Source of the DNA: Kipferlia bialata
Taxonomy: Eukaryota; Fornicata
Direction: 5' to 3'
Assembly (NCBI GenBank): GCA_003568945.1
Contig: BDIP01000379.1
Coordinates: 1-20,375, forward strand
DNA length: 20,375 nt
Shown here: positions 1-9,532 of the stretch, in pieces
Layout of the letters: every line of letters begins with the position of its first letter
How positions within the stretch are numbered: position 1 is the stretch's first letter
Position numbers and translations under genes: made by a program
The notes under the pieces: model-generated
The model's input: only the letters and a program-made list of their open reading frames with translations
Told to the model about the DNA's origin: nothing
Databases searched by the model: none

Positions 1-27
1 CCGGCCCCCCCCCCCCCCCCCCCCGTG

Positions 28-29
<2 letters not shown>

Positions 30-75
<46 letters not shown>
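30..75 (+). repeat. (CT)n microsatellite
   Basis: A long uninterrupted CT run follows the poly-C run at the window start and precedes TATGTA. It probably belongs to an intron of the gene that continues to 4522. Confidence 0.95.
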
Positions 76-77
<2 letters not shown>

Positions 78-100
78 GTAGATAGGTGTCCTAACCGCTA

Positions 101-250
101 GCTCCTAGCAGCCCCTGGCTCTGCCCCCGTGCTTCACACCATGCTATAGATGTATACTATATACACTATATATACACTCTGCACACGAATGCCTTCACAG
201 AGTCTAACTCCTAGCTTCTAGCAGCCCCTGGCTCTGCCCCCCCGTGCTTC
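101..250 (+). repeat. duplicated pre-acceptor block
   Basis: About 35 bases containing CTAGCAGCCCCTGGCTCTGC and a C-rich tract occur at 101-135 and again at 214-250, just before the acceptor of the exon at 260. A fragment of the same block (poly-C then GTGCT) may be present at 5-30. Confidence 0.8.
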
Positions 251-259
251 TCCCCCCAG

Positions 260-3200
260 GACGAGGTAGAGGGAGAGAGGGTACCAGTAGAGGTATATAG
301 TGTATGTGTATATGATGTGTAGAATTACTGTTTTATATTCTTATATCTAATTGTAATCTGATGAGATAGAGGGGGAGAGAGTGCCACTTTAGGTATCGAT
401 ATGTAGTAGTGTTGGACTGGTGTGAAATGTTTCTGACTATGCAAATGAAGGGATATTGAATTTTGGTGTGCTACAACATCCTCTCTCTCTCTACACCCTT
501 AACACCAGGGGTGAGACTCAGGAGGAGAGAGAGATTGACATTATCTTCTTCTCCTCCATATATTCATATATATTTGTGTATATATATACTTATACAATAT
601 ATCTTGCTTCCCCCTTAACACCAGGGTAGTTTATATGTATATATGCCAGAGCATATAATCCCTCTCTGCCTCTCTCTCTCTCTCTCTCGCTACACCCTTA
701 AATCCGGGGTGAGACCCAGGAGGGGAGAGAGATATCCTCCCTTCGTCGCCTTCTCTCCCTCTCTCTCTCTCCCTCTCCCTCTCTCTCTTTGCCCCCCTCT
801 CTATCTTATTACATCTTGTTCTCTCTCTCTACACCCATAAATCCAGGGTGAGACCCAGGAGGAGAGAGAGATTGATAGTGTCTTCTTCTCCATATATACA
901 TTTGTATTTATATATAGTATATATGTATATATGTCTTGCTACACCCTTAATTCCAGGGTGAGACCCAGGAGGAGAGAGAGATTGAGGCCCAGAGGCACAG
1001 AGAGGCCATACAGGCCAGAGTGAGGGACAAGATTGTGGCCAGGGCAGGTATCACTAATATACACTGTGTACATATATATAAGAATGTAATATAAATATAT
1101 ATGTATTTGGTATTATTTATCATTGGTTAGCCAGGCCAGAGTGAGGGACAAGATAGTGGCCAGGGCAGGTATAGCAAATATACATGTATGCATGTAATAC
1201 TACATTGAATTATATATGAATATAGTATTATATACATATATTGTACTACATTCACTTGACGATACCCTGCTGTTGCCATGGATATAAATATTTATATATA
1301 TCTAATGGTAGGCACTGCCCTTGACGATGCCCTTCTGTTGCCATATTGATATATATGTAAATATATATACATATTCCTTTAATATGTATGTGCATCATCT
1401 CAGGCACTGCCCTTGACGATGCCCTTCTCTTGCCATTTAGAATTATATACATATTCATACATATGTATATATTAGTATTCTATATATTCTATATATATCT
1501 CACCCCAGGCACTGCCCTAGATGATGCCCTGCTGTTGCATGTACACACACACACCCACACACACATACACACACACATATATATAGATATATGTATTGTC
1601 TTTGTTCTTAGACTCCAAGCTTATCTAATTGTAGGCCTGCTGTTGCCATGGATATACACATATACATATATATATATTAGTATTCTATATATATAGTTAT
1701 ATATCACCCCAGGCACTGCCCTTGACGATGCTCTGCTGTTGCCAGAGGGATATATATATATATATATAACCCCTATACATATGTGTATATATTCATACAT
1801 ATATATGTCATTTATGTCTCTGACTCCAGGCACTGCCCTGGACGATGCCCTTATGTTCCACACACACACATATATATATATAGATATATAGATAGTAGTA
1901 TATAGATAGTAGTATATATATAGAGATAGATATATGTATTGTCTCTGTTCTTAGACTCCAATCATATCTAATTGTAGGCACTGCCCTGGACGATGCCCTC
2001 CTATATGTCACTATTATGTATATATACCGAGTCCTCTCTCTATATATATCCTCTCTCTCTCTATATATATACCAGTCATGTCTAACCCTCTAGGCACTGC
2101 CCTTGACGATGCCCTTCTGTTGCCAGAGGGGTATGAGCTGTTGACAGGCACAGAGCTGGATAGGAGGTATATTAATACTATATACTATATACAATATACT
2201 ATATATTATATACTATATATATATATATATATTTTTTTTGTATAAGAGTAATAACATGATGGATGTACTATATACTGTCAGAGGGGTATGTTGACAGGGA
2301 CAGAGCTCGATAGGAGGTATATGCAGTGAATGTATACGATATAGTATTATATAACTCATAGGTATTAGGGGTATGAGCTGTGGACAGTCACAGAGCTAGA
2401 TAGGAGGCACTATATATATATAGGTATTTGTTAAACTCACCCCCAGTGAGATTGCTGTTCCTGAGGAGATCATCAACTGCATGTATATATGTATATGTAT
2501 ATATATATGTATTAGTATGCTTTGTGTCTATGTATGTGTATCTGAGTATATCCTCACCCCCAGTGAGATTGCTGTCCCTGAGGAGATCATCGAGCAGTAC
2601 ATCATACAGCCAGGGACAGAGGTACATAAGTATATATGGAGATGTATATATATATGTAAGTGTATATAGTATAGCTCGTGCGTATATATATGCATATCAT
2701 CGAGCAGTACATCATACAGCCAGAGACAGAGGTATGTAATTCACCACATATATGCTCTTTCTATTCTGTATATTATGTCGTTGTGTTTGTTTCAAGTGTA
2801 TTCCATCTCTCTCTCTCTCCGTCCCTCCCTCCTTACGCCTATTTTCTGTCTCTGTCGCTCTTATTTGTGCGTAGGTGTATATGTATGTCACCCACCCCCT
2901 CTCCTTACCCCAGGAGAGTATGCTTAGAGAGAGGGCCTGGAACGCAGTGCACAAGAGGTATGCATACAAAGCATATGATGTATATATTTTTGTGTATGTA
3001 CTGTATATACATAGTGTGTGTGTGTGTGGAACGCAGTGCACAAGAGGTATGCATGTTGATACAGCATGGTCATTGTATATATATCTTATGAATAGGGTAT
3101 ATGACGTGCCATCCAGAAGAGGCATGACATACTCTCCCTCCCCCTATCTCTCTCTCTATATATGTATATATGTATATATATACTTACCTGCTAGAGTGTA

Positions 3201-4522
3201 TGACCGTGCCATCCAGAAGAGACATGACAGGAGAGAGGCAGCCACATCGAGGGAGCAGCACAAGAGAGACAAGGAGAGAAATGCACAGGTACAGCTCTCT
3301 CTCTCTCTCTCTCTCTCCCCCGCTCTGTATATATACATGTATCAAGGAGAGAAATGCACAGATACATATGAGTACAGTTGTGCATGTCTGTTACTCTCTC
3401 TTGACATGTGTACTTTACTGAATTCGTCGCTCTCTCCCCCTCTACACCCTTCACTACTCACCCCAGGTCACTGTGGGGTTCTTCTTTCTCTCTCTCTCCC
3501 TCTACACCCTTTATTTCTCACCCCAGGTCACTGTGGGCGAGAGGGGCAGAGGCAGAGGCAGAGGGCGTGGAACGTACGTAATGTGTCATACATATTGGTA
3601 ATCTCGTGTTCCGTGCATGTGTTTAGATAATTCTTGCAAGTGTGACTATTCCATACTCTCCCTCCCATACTTCTAGCCGTACCCGCACTGGTGCCATTGC
3701 CCATTACCCCTAACTTGTGTATTTATTGATATATGCTTCAATGTGTATGTATCAGAATATGTCACTCCTCTTATACCTAGCCGCCAACGTGGAGAGTGCA
3801 AGGTATATAGTGATACTACTACACATTAATATATTACAGGTGTATATGTATATATATAGCATTAGTATATATGATATGGAGCATATACATGAGTGGGGTC
3901 ATGGATGCACCCAACGTGGAGAGTGCAAGGTATATATATCCATATATATATATGGATATTATGTATAATATATATATATGCTACAACGCGGAGAGTGTGC
4001 GAACATTGGCCCAACTATCCCCGGTATGCCAGACGATACTAGACCATTTATATATATATATGTGTGTGTGTGTGTATGCTATTATTGGCATCTCTCTAAC
4101 ACCCAGGGAGAGAGAGGCCACAGAGACTCCATGTATTCAATATATATATGTATATATATTGTATATATATATATATATATATATATAGTATGAGTGTTAC
4201 ATCCCATCTAACCCCCAGGGAGAGAGAGGCACAGAGACTCCATGTTCTACATATATATGTACATTCATTATATATATATATATATAGTTGGTGTATCATC
4301 TCTAACACCCAGGGAGAGAGAGGCCACAGAGGAGGTCGAGATGGAGATGGAGATGGATATGGAGTTCCTATTCAACTAGAGGAGCGTCTCGAGCGTCTTA
4401 GGGGTATGGGGCGTTTGGAGCATCACATGCCCCTCGATGTCTACACTATGGGTGTACTTCTCGCTTCTGTCTTCTTCTCTATCATATTCTTTATCGGTTT
4501 CGTGTCTTCTGGCTGTTTGTGA
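260..4522 (+). CDS. 3' part of an unrecognised multi-exon gene: charged/coiled protein with RG repeats and a hydrophobic tail
   Basis: The exons I can join are 260-292, 957-1047, 2094-2166, 2564-2621, 2914-2957, 3195-3288, 3527-3577 and 4313-4522. Intron phases (0,1,2,0,2,0,0) match at every junction, each exon has a GT donor or AG acceptor, and no stop interrupts the join; this is the main support. The product begins DEVEGERVPVE, continues through an Arg/Glu-rich helix, the segment GTALDDALLLPEGYELLTG and a second basic helix (VYDRAIQKRHDRREAA), then GERGRGRGRGRGTY, and ends near VLLASVFFSIIFFIGFV, which looks like a tail anchor. The 5' end lies outside the window. The spacing of EEIIEQYI, a Trp and a basic helix weakly recalls the TBP-binding segment of Brf1, but a membrane tail argues against that, so I give no function. 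The last junction is uncertain: a 22-base microexon at 3781-3802 and another candidate at 3690-3729 would shift the end to a stop at 4379 with an acidic Met/Glu tail. Confidence 0.7.
360..396 (+). repeat. donor-type partial copy of exon 260-292
   Basis: A diverged copy of GACGAGGTAGAGGGAGAGAG and the following GT lies about 100 bases downstream of the real exon. It has no usable acceptor and contains an in-frame stop, so it does not look like an exon. Confidence 0.75.
491..956 (+). repeat. four acceptor-type partial copies of exon 957-1047
   Basis: The segment CTACACCCTTAA..CCAG followed by GGTGAGACYCAGGAGGAG occurs before the true exon at about 491-533, 690-731 and 830-872, with a shorter acceptor-only copy near 606-627. 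The copies at 491 and 830 also share the bases that follow (TCTTCTTCTC..CCATATAT), so a block larger than the exon edge was copied. Confidence 0.9.
1129..1170 (+). repeat. donor-type partial copy of exon 957-1047
   Basis: About 37 bases ending GTGGCCAGGGCAG|GTATA repeat the 3' edge and donor of the upstream exon almost unchanged. It starts abruptly and has no exon 5' part. Confidence 0.9.
1255..2093 (+). repeat. array of about eight partial copies of one exon's 5' edge in the preceding intron
   Basis: The true exon starts at 2094 with GCACTGCCCTTGACGATGCC. Upstream copies of the start of this exon, most with the AG before it, lie near 1258-1279 (truncated), 1309-1341, 1400-1434, 1508-1536, 1634-1650 (truncated), 1710-1743, 1828-1858 and 1976-2001. 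They are separated by (TA)n or (CA)n tracts. Two of them also share a longer upstream block ending TATCTAATTGTAG, so whole repeat units were duplicated. None has the rest of the exon or its donor. Confidence 0.9.
2278..2408 (+). repeat. two donor-type copies of exon 2094-2166
   Basis: Copies of GAGGGGTATGAGCTGTTGAC..GATAGGAG lie at about 2279-2317 and 2367-2407. The first still has GGTATAT. In the second the donor GT has changed to GC. Divergence from the true exon increases with distance. Confidence 0.9.
2434..2731 (+). repeat. acceptor- and donor-type copies around exon 2564-2621
   Basis: CCTCACCCCCAGTGAGATTG plus the next ~25 bases occurs first at 2436-2476 and then at the true exon. The exon's 3' half (ATCATCGAGCAGTACATCAT..GACAGAG|GT) recurs at 2695-2733. 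The true exon therefore has one partial copy on each side. Confidence 0.9.
3028..3130 (+). repeat. donor-type copy of exon 2914-2957 and acceptor-type copy of exon 3195-3288
   Basis: GGAACGCAGTGCACAAGAG|GTATGC at 3029-3053 repeats the end of the previous exon. TATGACGTGCCATCCAGAAG at 3100-3119 repeats the start of the next one. Both lie in the single intron between them, each on the side of its own exon. Confidence 0.85.
3455..3526 (+). repeat. acceptor-type copy of exon 3527-3577
   Basis: CTACACCCTT..CTCACCCCAGGTCACTGTGGG is present twice about 60 bases apart. Only the downstream copy is followed by the RG-coding exon. Confidence 0.85.
3781..4023 (+). repeat. 22-base microexon candidate and two relatives
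   Basis: CCGCCAACGTGGAGAGTGCAAG at 3781-3802 has a TAG acceptor before it and GTATAT after it. Relatives lie at about 3910-3929 and, longer at the 3' side, at 3981-4023 with GTATGC after it. Whether any is an exon is unclear, because its phase does not fit the preceding exon without an extra exon. Confidence 0.6.
4098..4312 (+). repeat. two acceptor-type copies of the last exon
   Basis: CACCCAGGGAGAGAGAGGCC occurs at about 4100-4120, with a one-base-shorter relative at 4213-4231, and again at the true last exon (4306). The first two continue into ACAGAGACTCCATG and then (TA)n. The third continues as coding sequence. Confidence 0.9.
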
Positions 4523-4657
4523 TCTCACTTTCGTGTTGGTATTGTATTACCGTGTGTGTTTCTCTATGTGTGTTAATAGATAGGTGATATAGGTAATGTG
4601 TGGACTCTTTATGAAAGGGTATATGTTGCTCTTATACCACATGCCGTAATCAGTGAT

Positions 4658-4705
4658 TCTAATCTCAATACGGATGAAGACTCTTCATCCGTATTGTAGA
4701 TTAGA
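4658..4705. repeat. long near-perfect inverted repeat between convergent genes
   Basis: The arm TCTAATCTCAATACGGATGA plus AGA is followed, after a single base, by its reverse complement with only a small mismatch/bulge near the base of the stem (TCA opposite TGTA). The arm is about 23 bases. It lies 136 bases after one stop and 152 before the other. It could mark or protect 3' ends, form a cruciform, or be a relic of a small inverted-repeat element. Confidence 0.9.
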
Positions 4706-4732
4706 AGACACCTATATATATTGATTTCGAGG

Positions 4733-4752
4733 GCTAGTCCTCCCAGGCCAAG
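4733..4752 (-). repeat. copy of the last codons of the minus-strand gene beyond its stop
   Basis: GCCTGGGAGGACTAG on the minus strand matches the exon end GCCTGGGAGGACTGGCACTT, about 120 bases past the stop. It shows that the edge-copy pattern also affects a 3' end without a splice site. Confidence 0.7.
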
Positions 4753-4856
4753 CACATCCACTCTCCTAATCTACTCTCCTAATATCTCAAGCTTGCATTA
4801 GGTATATATACTTAACAGTACTTGAAGTATTAGAGTTCTCTATTCACTTGGTATCC

Positions 4857-6257
4857 CTAGAAGTGCCAGTCCTCCCAGGCCACGCACCTCCTCTCCCTGC
4901 CCCTGCCCTGCTCTCTCTCTCTCTGGTACGGCTTGTAGGTGTGCTGCGCTGCTCTCTCTCTGTCACTCTCAAGCAGATCACCAAGACACCTAGCAGTAAG
5001 GGTTTCAAAAGGACATGTGTATAATATATACATGTACTTTTGATCCGGTATATTTAGGACACATAGGAAAGTTTCCGGGTTTTACCATGCCTGGTGTATA
5101 TGCAGGCATGCAAAATGCCTCCAACTCTAATGAGCCTATATGATATAGACTCATAGATAATAGTCTATATCATATAGACTCTATATAGTAAAGTGATTGT
5201 GACTATATACCTGGCAGAGGGGTCAATCTCTCTCTCCCTCTTCCTCACCCTCTTTGTCTCTGCCTCCCCCTCTTCCTCTTCATACTCTGCCTGGTAGGTC
5301 AGGGGCCCTATACCCGAGCCAGTCTCTGCTAGGGTTAGATATATGCAGGGATAATGAGTTTCACACACTATATGATATATAGGGTTAGATATATGCTGAG
5401 ATACAGATGTACATATCTAGATAGTAGCATACATACCAGAGAGAGTAACTGTCGGGTTAGACATATGCTGAGATATAGAGGTACATAAACTACATGTACA
5501 ACATATATAATAGAGGTACATATAGTATGTGTACTTCATATATATAGATTTACGATACATACCAGCCATAGTGAGTAGCTGCCTATACTTAGTGCCAACA
5601 GGTGCAGTCTCCTCCTCCCTAGAAGTGCTAGACTCCTCTAGGGGTGCTACAGAGGGAGAGAGAGTAGGTAGAGGGTGGCCCAGCCCTGTGACAGGGTGTG
5701 GATGGGGTGACAGGCGCAGGAGGATGTCCCTAGCTGTAGAGTACATGGCCTCGGGGGAGGGGTCTCTGCCCTAAAGTTAGTGTTATGGTCCATGTAATGA
5801 TACCAATATATATATTCACATATATATAATGAATTCCTATAGTCCATGTACTGGTACCATAGATGTCCTACACGTGTACCTCCATGAGTATGTCCATGTC
5901 CACTGGGCGGCATGGCTCCTCGGGGGCTGGGATGGGGCCTGAGTAAGCACGGAAGTACTCTACGAAGGCTCTAATTGCAATATTGGAATTGTGACAATGA
6001 TCCTGTAAAATGTGTATGCAAAGATTATGGTGTATGTGATGCTTGGCACACGGGAGGGACAATACCTGTGTCAGGTGCAGGGGAGGCACTCTCTCTTGCC
6101 GTGAGTCTCTCTGCCTCAGAGATGAACTCAGCTCTGATTGTCAGCTTATAGTATAGACCCTAGATATATGAATATATGAATCGTGGTGTATTTTTGTAGA
6201 AGATGCTGACATAGTCGTATGTACCTCCCCCCCTTGTCCATGGCCTCCTGCAGACCG

Positions 6258-6300
<43 letters not shown>

Positions 6301-9300
6301 TGGATAGATCATAGTGAATTCTTCTAGACGAGTCAAAGTATATGTGGGTTACCTCTCCCCCTTGTCCATGGCCTCCTGCAGAGCACTCTCCACAGCCTAA
6401 GGGTGAGTGAAGTAATTGTCACACAAATCCTCGGTAGTAGAAGAGACTATGCCTGTGGATCAGTCCCCAGAATGAGAGAGATCACATGTATGCAAATACT
6501 GGTTCAATGCGGAAGTCAGCGTATTAGTGACCATACCTCTTGGGCCTGCTCCAATGCAATACTGGTTGGTGGTCTGTCCCATAACTGCCTCATCTTCTGT
6601 TGGGTCTCTGCTACAGTAGAGACAACAGTAGGGGCATAGGTAGAAGCAGTAGGTGCAATGGTAGGTACAGTGGAGGGTAGGGGAGGGGCAGCGTGGTGTG
6701 GGGCCTGAGGTGAGGAAACAGAGTCCACTATTTGTAAAGAGTCATCACGACGCTACAGATGTGTATTGTCTTACCAGACAGGGGTGGTACCCCTTGGTCC
6801 ACCAGGCTGTTCCACAGGCATAGGTATCTATATATATCATAAGCTGTACTCATGATATCAATGTATAGGAGTTGCAATTATAGTACAATTACCATACCAG
6901 ACTGCGGTGATTCCCCTGTCAACCAGGCTGTTCCACATAGAGTATATAGTACATTGTATATATAGTATATAGTTGTTCAGCATTATAGTAACATCAATTA
7001 CTTAGGTATCCTCACCAGGCTGGGGTGGTACCCCCCTGTCCACCAGGCCGGGCCCCACTGCATGTCGGAGGGGTCCTGGGGGTTAGTGGCACTCCTAAGT
7101 ACCAGTACCATATCTGGTATATACTACCCACTGCATGTCGGAGGGGTCCTGGGGGTTAGGAAAGGGTCCCAAGTATATGCATATAGGTATACACAAATAT
7201 GCGAATAGGATCGCGATGGGTACGGAGAGACAGTGTCATGTAAGTGATATATATACTTATATATACTCATTCACCTGATCCCTATAGTCCACCACTGCCT
7301 TGGGTGCCTCCTCGGGTGTGAGACTCAGGGTGGAGGTGTCGAGGGGGACAAGGTCCGGCATCTGATGGTTAGAGTAGTATCTATATGTATCTCTATTATG
7401 ATGGTTAGAGGTTCGAATACGGAAATTGAATTACACTCAGTGTAATGGTTCTTCCTTCGGTTGCGAAATATCGACTATATATGGAACACAAACTCTGTAC
7501 CTCTGGGATCATCTCTCAAAATCTCACATACTTTCGCCATAGTGTATATTGTTATATATATTAAGAATGTATTACTATATATGATACATTTAGAATATCG
7601 TATATACTTTCTACCTCTGGTATCATCACCTCTATCTCATGTCAGATAGCAATTTTAACATAGGTTCAGTCATATGTACGTATACATATATATATGTGTG
7701 GGTATATACTATACACTGTACCTCTGGCATCATGGCCTCTATCTCATGTCTCTTCTGGTCATAGGTCTCGGCACTGGGGTGAGACAACATATGCAGAATA
7801 GTGTCCAAAGTATACCTTATTTAGAATGGAGAATCCAACAGTATAATTCTACCTCTACATATGCTTGAGAATACATCTCTTCTGTCATATGTCTTTGCAA
7901 AGGTGTGGAACAGAAAACGTAGGAGTCTGTATAGAACTCATCCGTGAAAGATATACTATCTATATACATATCTATGTCATATAGAGAGGGACTCGACTGT
8001 ATTAGAGTTGTTATGTACATGAATAAGTACCTCTCCCTCTGGTGCCCCTCCAGCCACCAGATGGCATTGTACACACGGTGCATGGCGGCCTTCCTCTGGG
8101 CCTGAGTATTAATAACACTTAGAAACTATAGTGGTGACCCCTTATATGAAATACATATACCTCTGGTATTGTGCTGCCTGGTGTCTGTATTCGACTTCTC
8201 AGACCATAGAGCAGGAGGTCCAGCTCGGTCTTGGCCTGCATATGAGATAATATTATATATATAGATACATACATATGTGTTGGTACATGAAGTATGTTAA
8301 ACTCTATGGTCGTAGAGCAGGAGGTCCAGCTCGGCCTTGACCTGGGGTAAGAGAGAGAGACAGAGCAGGATTCTGGAACATTCATACCCTCCTGTTTTAC
8401 TACTGGATATTGTATATAGGCCATACACTATATAGCCCATAGGATTGCATTCTGTACCTGGTGCCTGACCCTGACCTTGGCCAGCAGGGTCTTGTTGGCC
8501 AGGACCTAGGATGTGGGTTGCGTATATGGGAAAAATATTGGTTAATAATAATAATATGTTGGCCAGGACCTAGGGGTGAGGCATCTACATAACGTAAAAT
8601 ACATGGGATATGTCGCTAATAAATGTACCTGTTCAGCTGTGGGTGCCGATGGCTCTAAGAAGCTTGCAGGTCTCCCAATGCCGTATCCTGAGTGTAAGGG
8701 TTACACACTGATATATATATATATATATATACTCAATTATGACTCTCTACACCACATACATCCTGTAGTAGAGAGAGGGAGTTTCTCCCGATGCCGTATC
8801 CTATGGGTGTCAGATGCATATAGATACCATATATTGACTCTATAATAGAGACAGAAAGGGAGAGAGAGAAGGAAAACTAGGGTTGCGGTGTCCAGTGGCC
8901 ATATTACTCAAATACCCACAGGAGAGAGGGATAAGAGGGTAGGAGTATACAATGTATACTATACATATATACTAATAATCTATTGTATAGAGTGTATATA
9001 CCTTGTGCCCCAATACCAGCTGCCCTGGTGTAGTCCTGGTAGGACGGGACGGGGGGGACCTGGGGGTAAGTCATATACACACATAGGGAATATGGTCATA
9101 GTATAGGCCTCTCTCAGACACATATGTGCTTCTGTGTATTCTTGATAGCAGGGGACGGGGGGGGGCTAAAGGTTAGTTGATTGGATACATGGTATATATA
9201 TAGTCATAATGAAACACGTGCACATAGGGGACTGGGGTGAAGATAACTATCTGTAGATGTTAAATGGATATAGTACTATTATATACTTTGAGTTTTATTG

Positions 9301-9532
9301 CAGCCTGTGTATATATATTGTATGTAAGTAGGGCTTACGTTAGTCAGTATATCACACCTTGGGCTTTGGTGCAGTAATATATACACTGCATATATTTGTA
9401 TTAATTATACACAGTATGCAAGTGTACCTTTGGCTTAGGCTTAGGCCTGGCCAGGTCACGTGGCATGTATCTCTTGTCTACTCTGCCATCACCCGTCATG
9501 TGCAACCCCTCACGACCCCTGCGCAGTGACAT
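4857..9532 (-). CDS. complete 16-exon gene, 462-residue protein of unknown function
   Basis: On the minus strand the exons are 9428-9532, 9002-9059, 8629-8687, 8458-8505, 8161-8235, 8031-8101, 7722-7773, 7275-7361, 7016-7075, 6537-6704, 6353-6396, 6066-6133, 5880-5938, 5563-5770, 5211-5328 and 4857-4965. They total 1389 bases. All 15 junctions keep phase with GT..AG ends, which makes the model strong. The start is the ATG giving MSLRRGREGLHMTGDG, followed by a basic KPKPK run. The middle has mainly helical, charged exons (VLANKTLLAKVRVRHQ, KTELDLLLYGLRSR) and Trp-rich pieces (AIWWLEGHQRE, WGPAWWTGGYHPSL). A Pro/Ala/Thr-rich linker follows, then an acidic-to-basic stretch (EYEEEEGEAETKRVRKRERE), and the end is CVAWEDWHF. 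I see no signal peptide, membrane span or catalytic motif. A cytosolic or nuclear scaffold-type protein is possible, but that is inference. It is divergent from the gene at 10172 and convergent with the gene ending at 4522. Confidence 0.85.
5136..5177. repeat. inverted repeat in an intron of the minus-strand gene
   Basis: CTATATGATATAGACT at 5136-5151 and its exact reverse complement at 5162-5177 are separated by 10 bases. It lies in the last intron of the minus-strand gene. AT-rich content makes chance or slippage origin possible. Confidence 0.85.
5331..5490 (-). repeat. acceptor- and donor-type copies in the intron between exons 14 and 15 of the minus-strand gene
   Basis: GGGTTAGAYATATGCTGAGATA followed by a short conserved block occurs at about 5391-5418 and 5454-5486, and a shorter form flanks the exon 15 acceptor at 5331. 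On the minus strand, bases near 5427-5455 repeat the end of exon 14 with GTATGTAT. The intron is thus mostly copied exon edges. Confidence 0.8.
6226..6255 (-). repeat. donor-type copy of exon 11 of the minus-strand gene
   Basis: On the minus strand CTGCAGGAGGCCATGGACAA and the following G-rich bases with GTACAT repeat the end of exon 11 (6353-6396). A (TA)n run at 6261-6297 separates the copy from the intron before it. Confidence 0.9.
6261..6297. repeat. (TA)n microsatellite
   Basis: A pure TA run of 37 bases in an intron of the minus-strand gene, directly beside a copied exon edge. Similar shorter runs lie at 4169-4187, 8711-8730 and 14748-14767. Confidence 0.95.
6772..7165 (-). repeat. copies flanking exon 9 of the minus-strand gene
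   Basis: The start of exon 9 (CCCCAGGACCCCTCCGACAT) is copied upstream near 7129-7165. Its end, coding a Trp-Trp-Thr-Gly-Gly-Tyr-like segment with a GT donor, is copied downstream at about 6896-6937 and 6774-6815. The most distant copy has the more canonical donor, GTAAGA. Confidence 0.9.
7495..7642 (-). repeat. two donor-type copies of exon 7 of the minus-strand gene
   Basis: On the minus strand the end of exon 7 (GACATGAGATAGAGGCCATG..CAGAG|GTAC) recurs at 7611-7644 and, more diverged, at 7497-7527. Both keep the GT donor. Confidence 0.9.
8305..8815 (-). repeat. acceptor-type copies of exons 3, 4 and 5 of the minus-strand gene
   Basis: On the minus strand, copies of the starts of exon 3 (GATACGGCATCGGGAGA, near 8783-8806), exon 4 (GTCCTGGCCAACA, near 8560-8574) and exon 5 (AAGGCCGAGCTGGACCTCCT, near 8312-8334) each lie just upstream of the real exon, each preceded by AG. 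Confidence 0.9.
9140..9372 (-). repeat. exon-edge copies in intron 1 of the minus-strand gene
   Basis: Read on the minus strand, 9150-9173 has AG then CCCCCCCGTCCCCTGCTATC, a copy of the start of exon 2 (true start 9059). A Pro-Lys-coding relative of the end of exon 1 with its donor lies near 9346-9372. These are the acceptor-type and donor-type copies expected for this intron. Confidence 0.7.

Larger units (their letters stand above)
4523..4856. other. spacer between convergent genes
   Basis: These 334 bases separate the stops of the two convergent genes. They hold a long hairpin (4658-4705), a copy of the end of the minus-strand gene (4733-4752) and AT-rich sequence. No coding potential is evident. 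Both transcripts probably end here. Confidence 0.8.

Noticed and set aside
1255-2093. Regularly spaced repeats as a CRISPR array
   Set aside because: Repeats are diverged and unevenly spaced, the spacers are TA-rich low-complexity sequence, and the repeat is the coding start of the next exon in a eukaryotic gene.
2564-3288. Brf1 (TFIIIB) identity of the first gene
   Set aside because: Only a loose EEI..YI..W..basic-helix spacing matches, the alignment needs gaps, and no cyclin-fold or zinc ribbon is visible in the window. It is kept only as a weak alternative.
2678-3630. Open frames of 137 and 251 codons on the + strand and 137 on the - strand
   Set aside because: They run through CT/TA repeats and across well-supported splice sites. 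Their residue content is Ser/Leu/Tyr/Ile-rich microsatellite translation.
7400-7425. GGTTCGAATAC as a tRNA box B
   Set aside because: No acceptor-stem pairing or A box is found at tRNA distance, and the site lies in an intron of the minus-strand gene.
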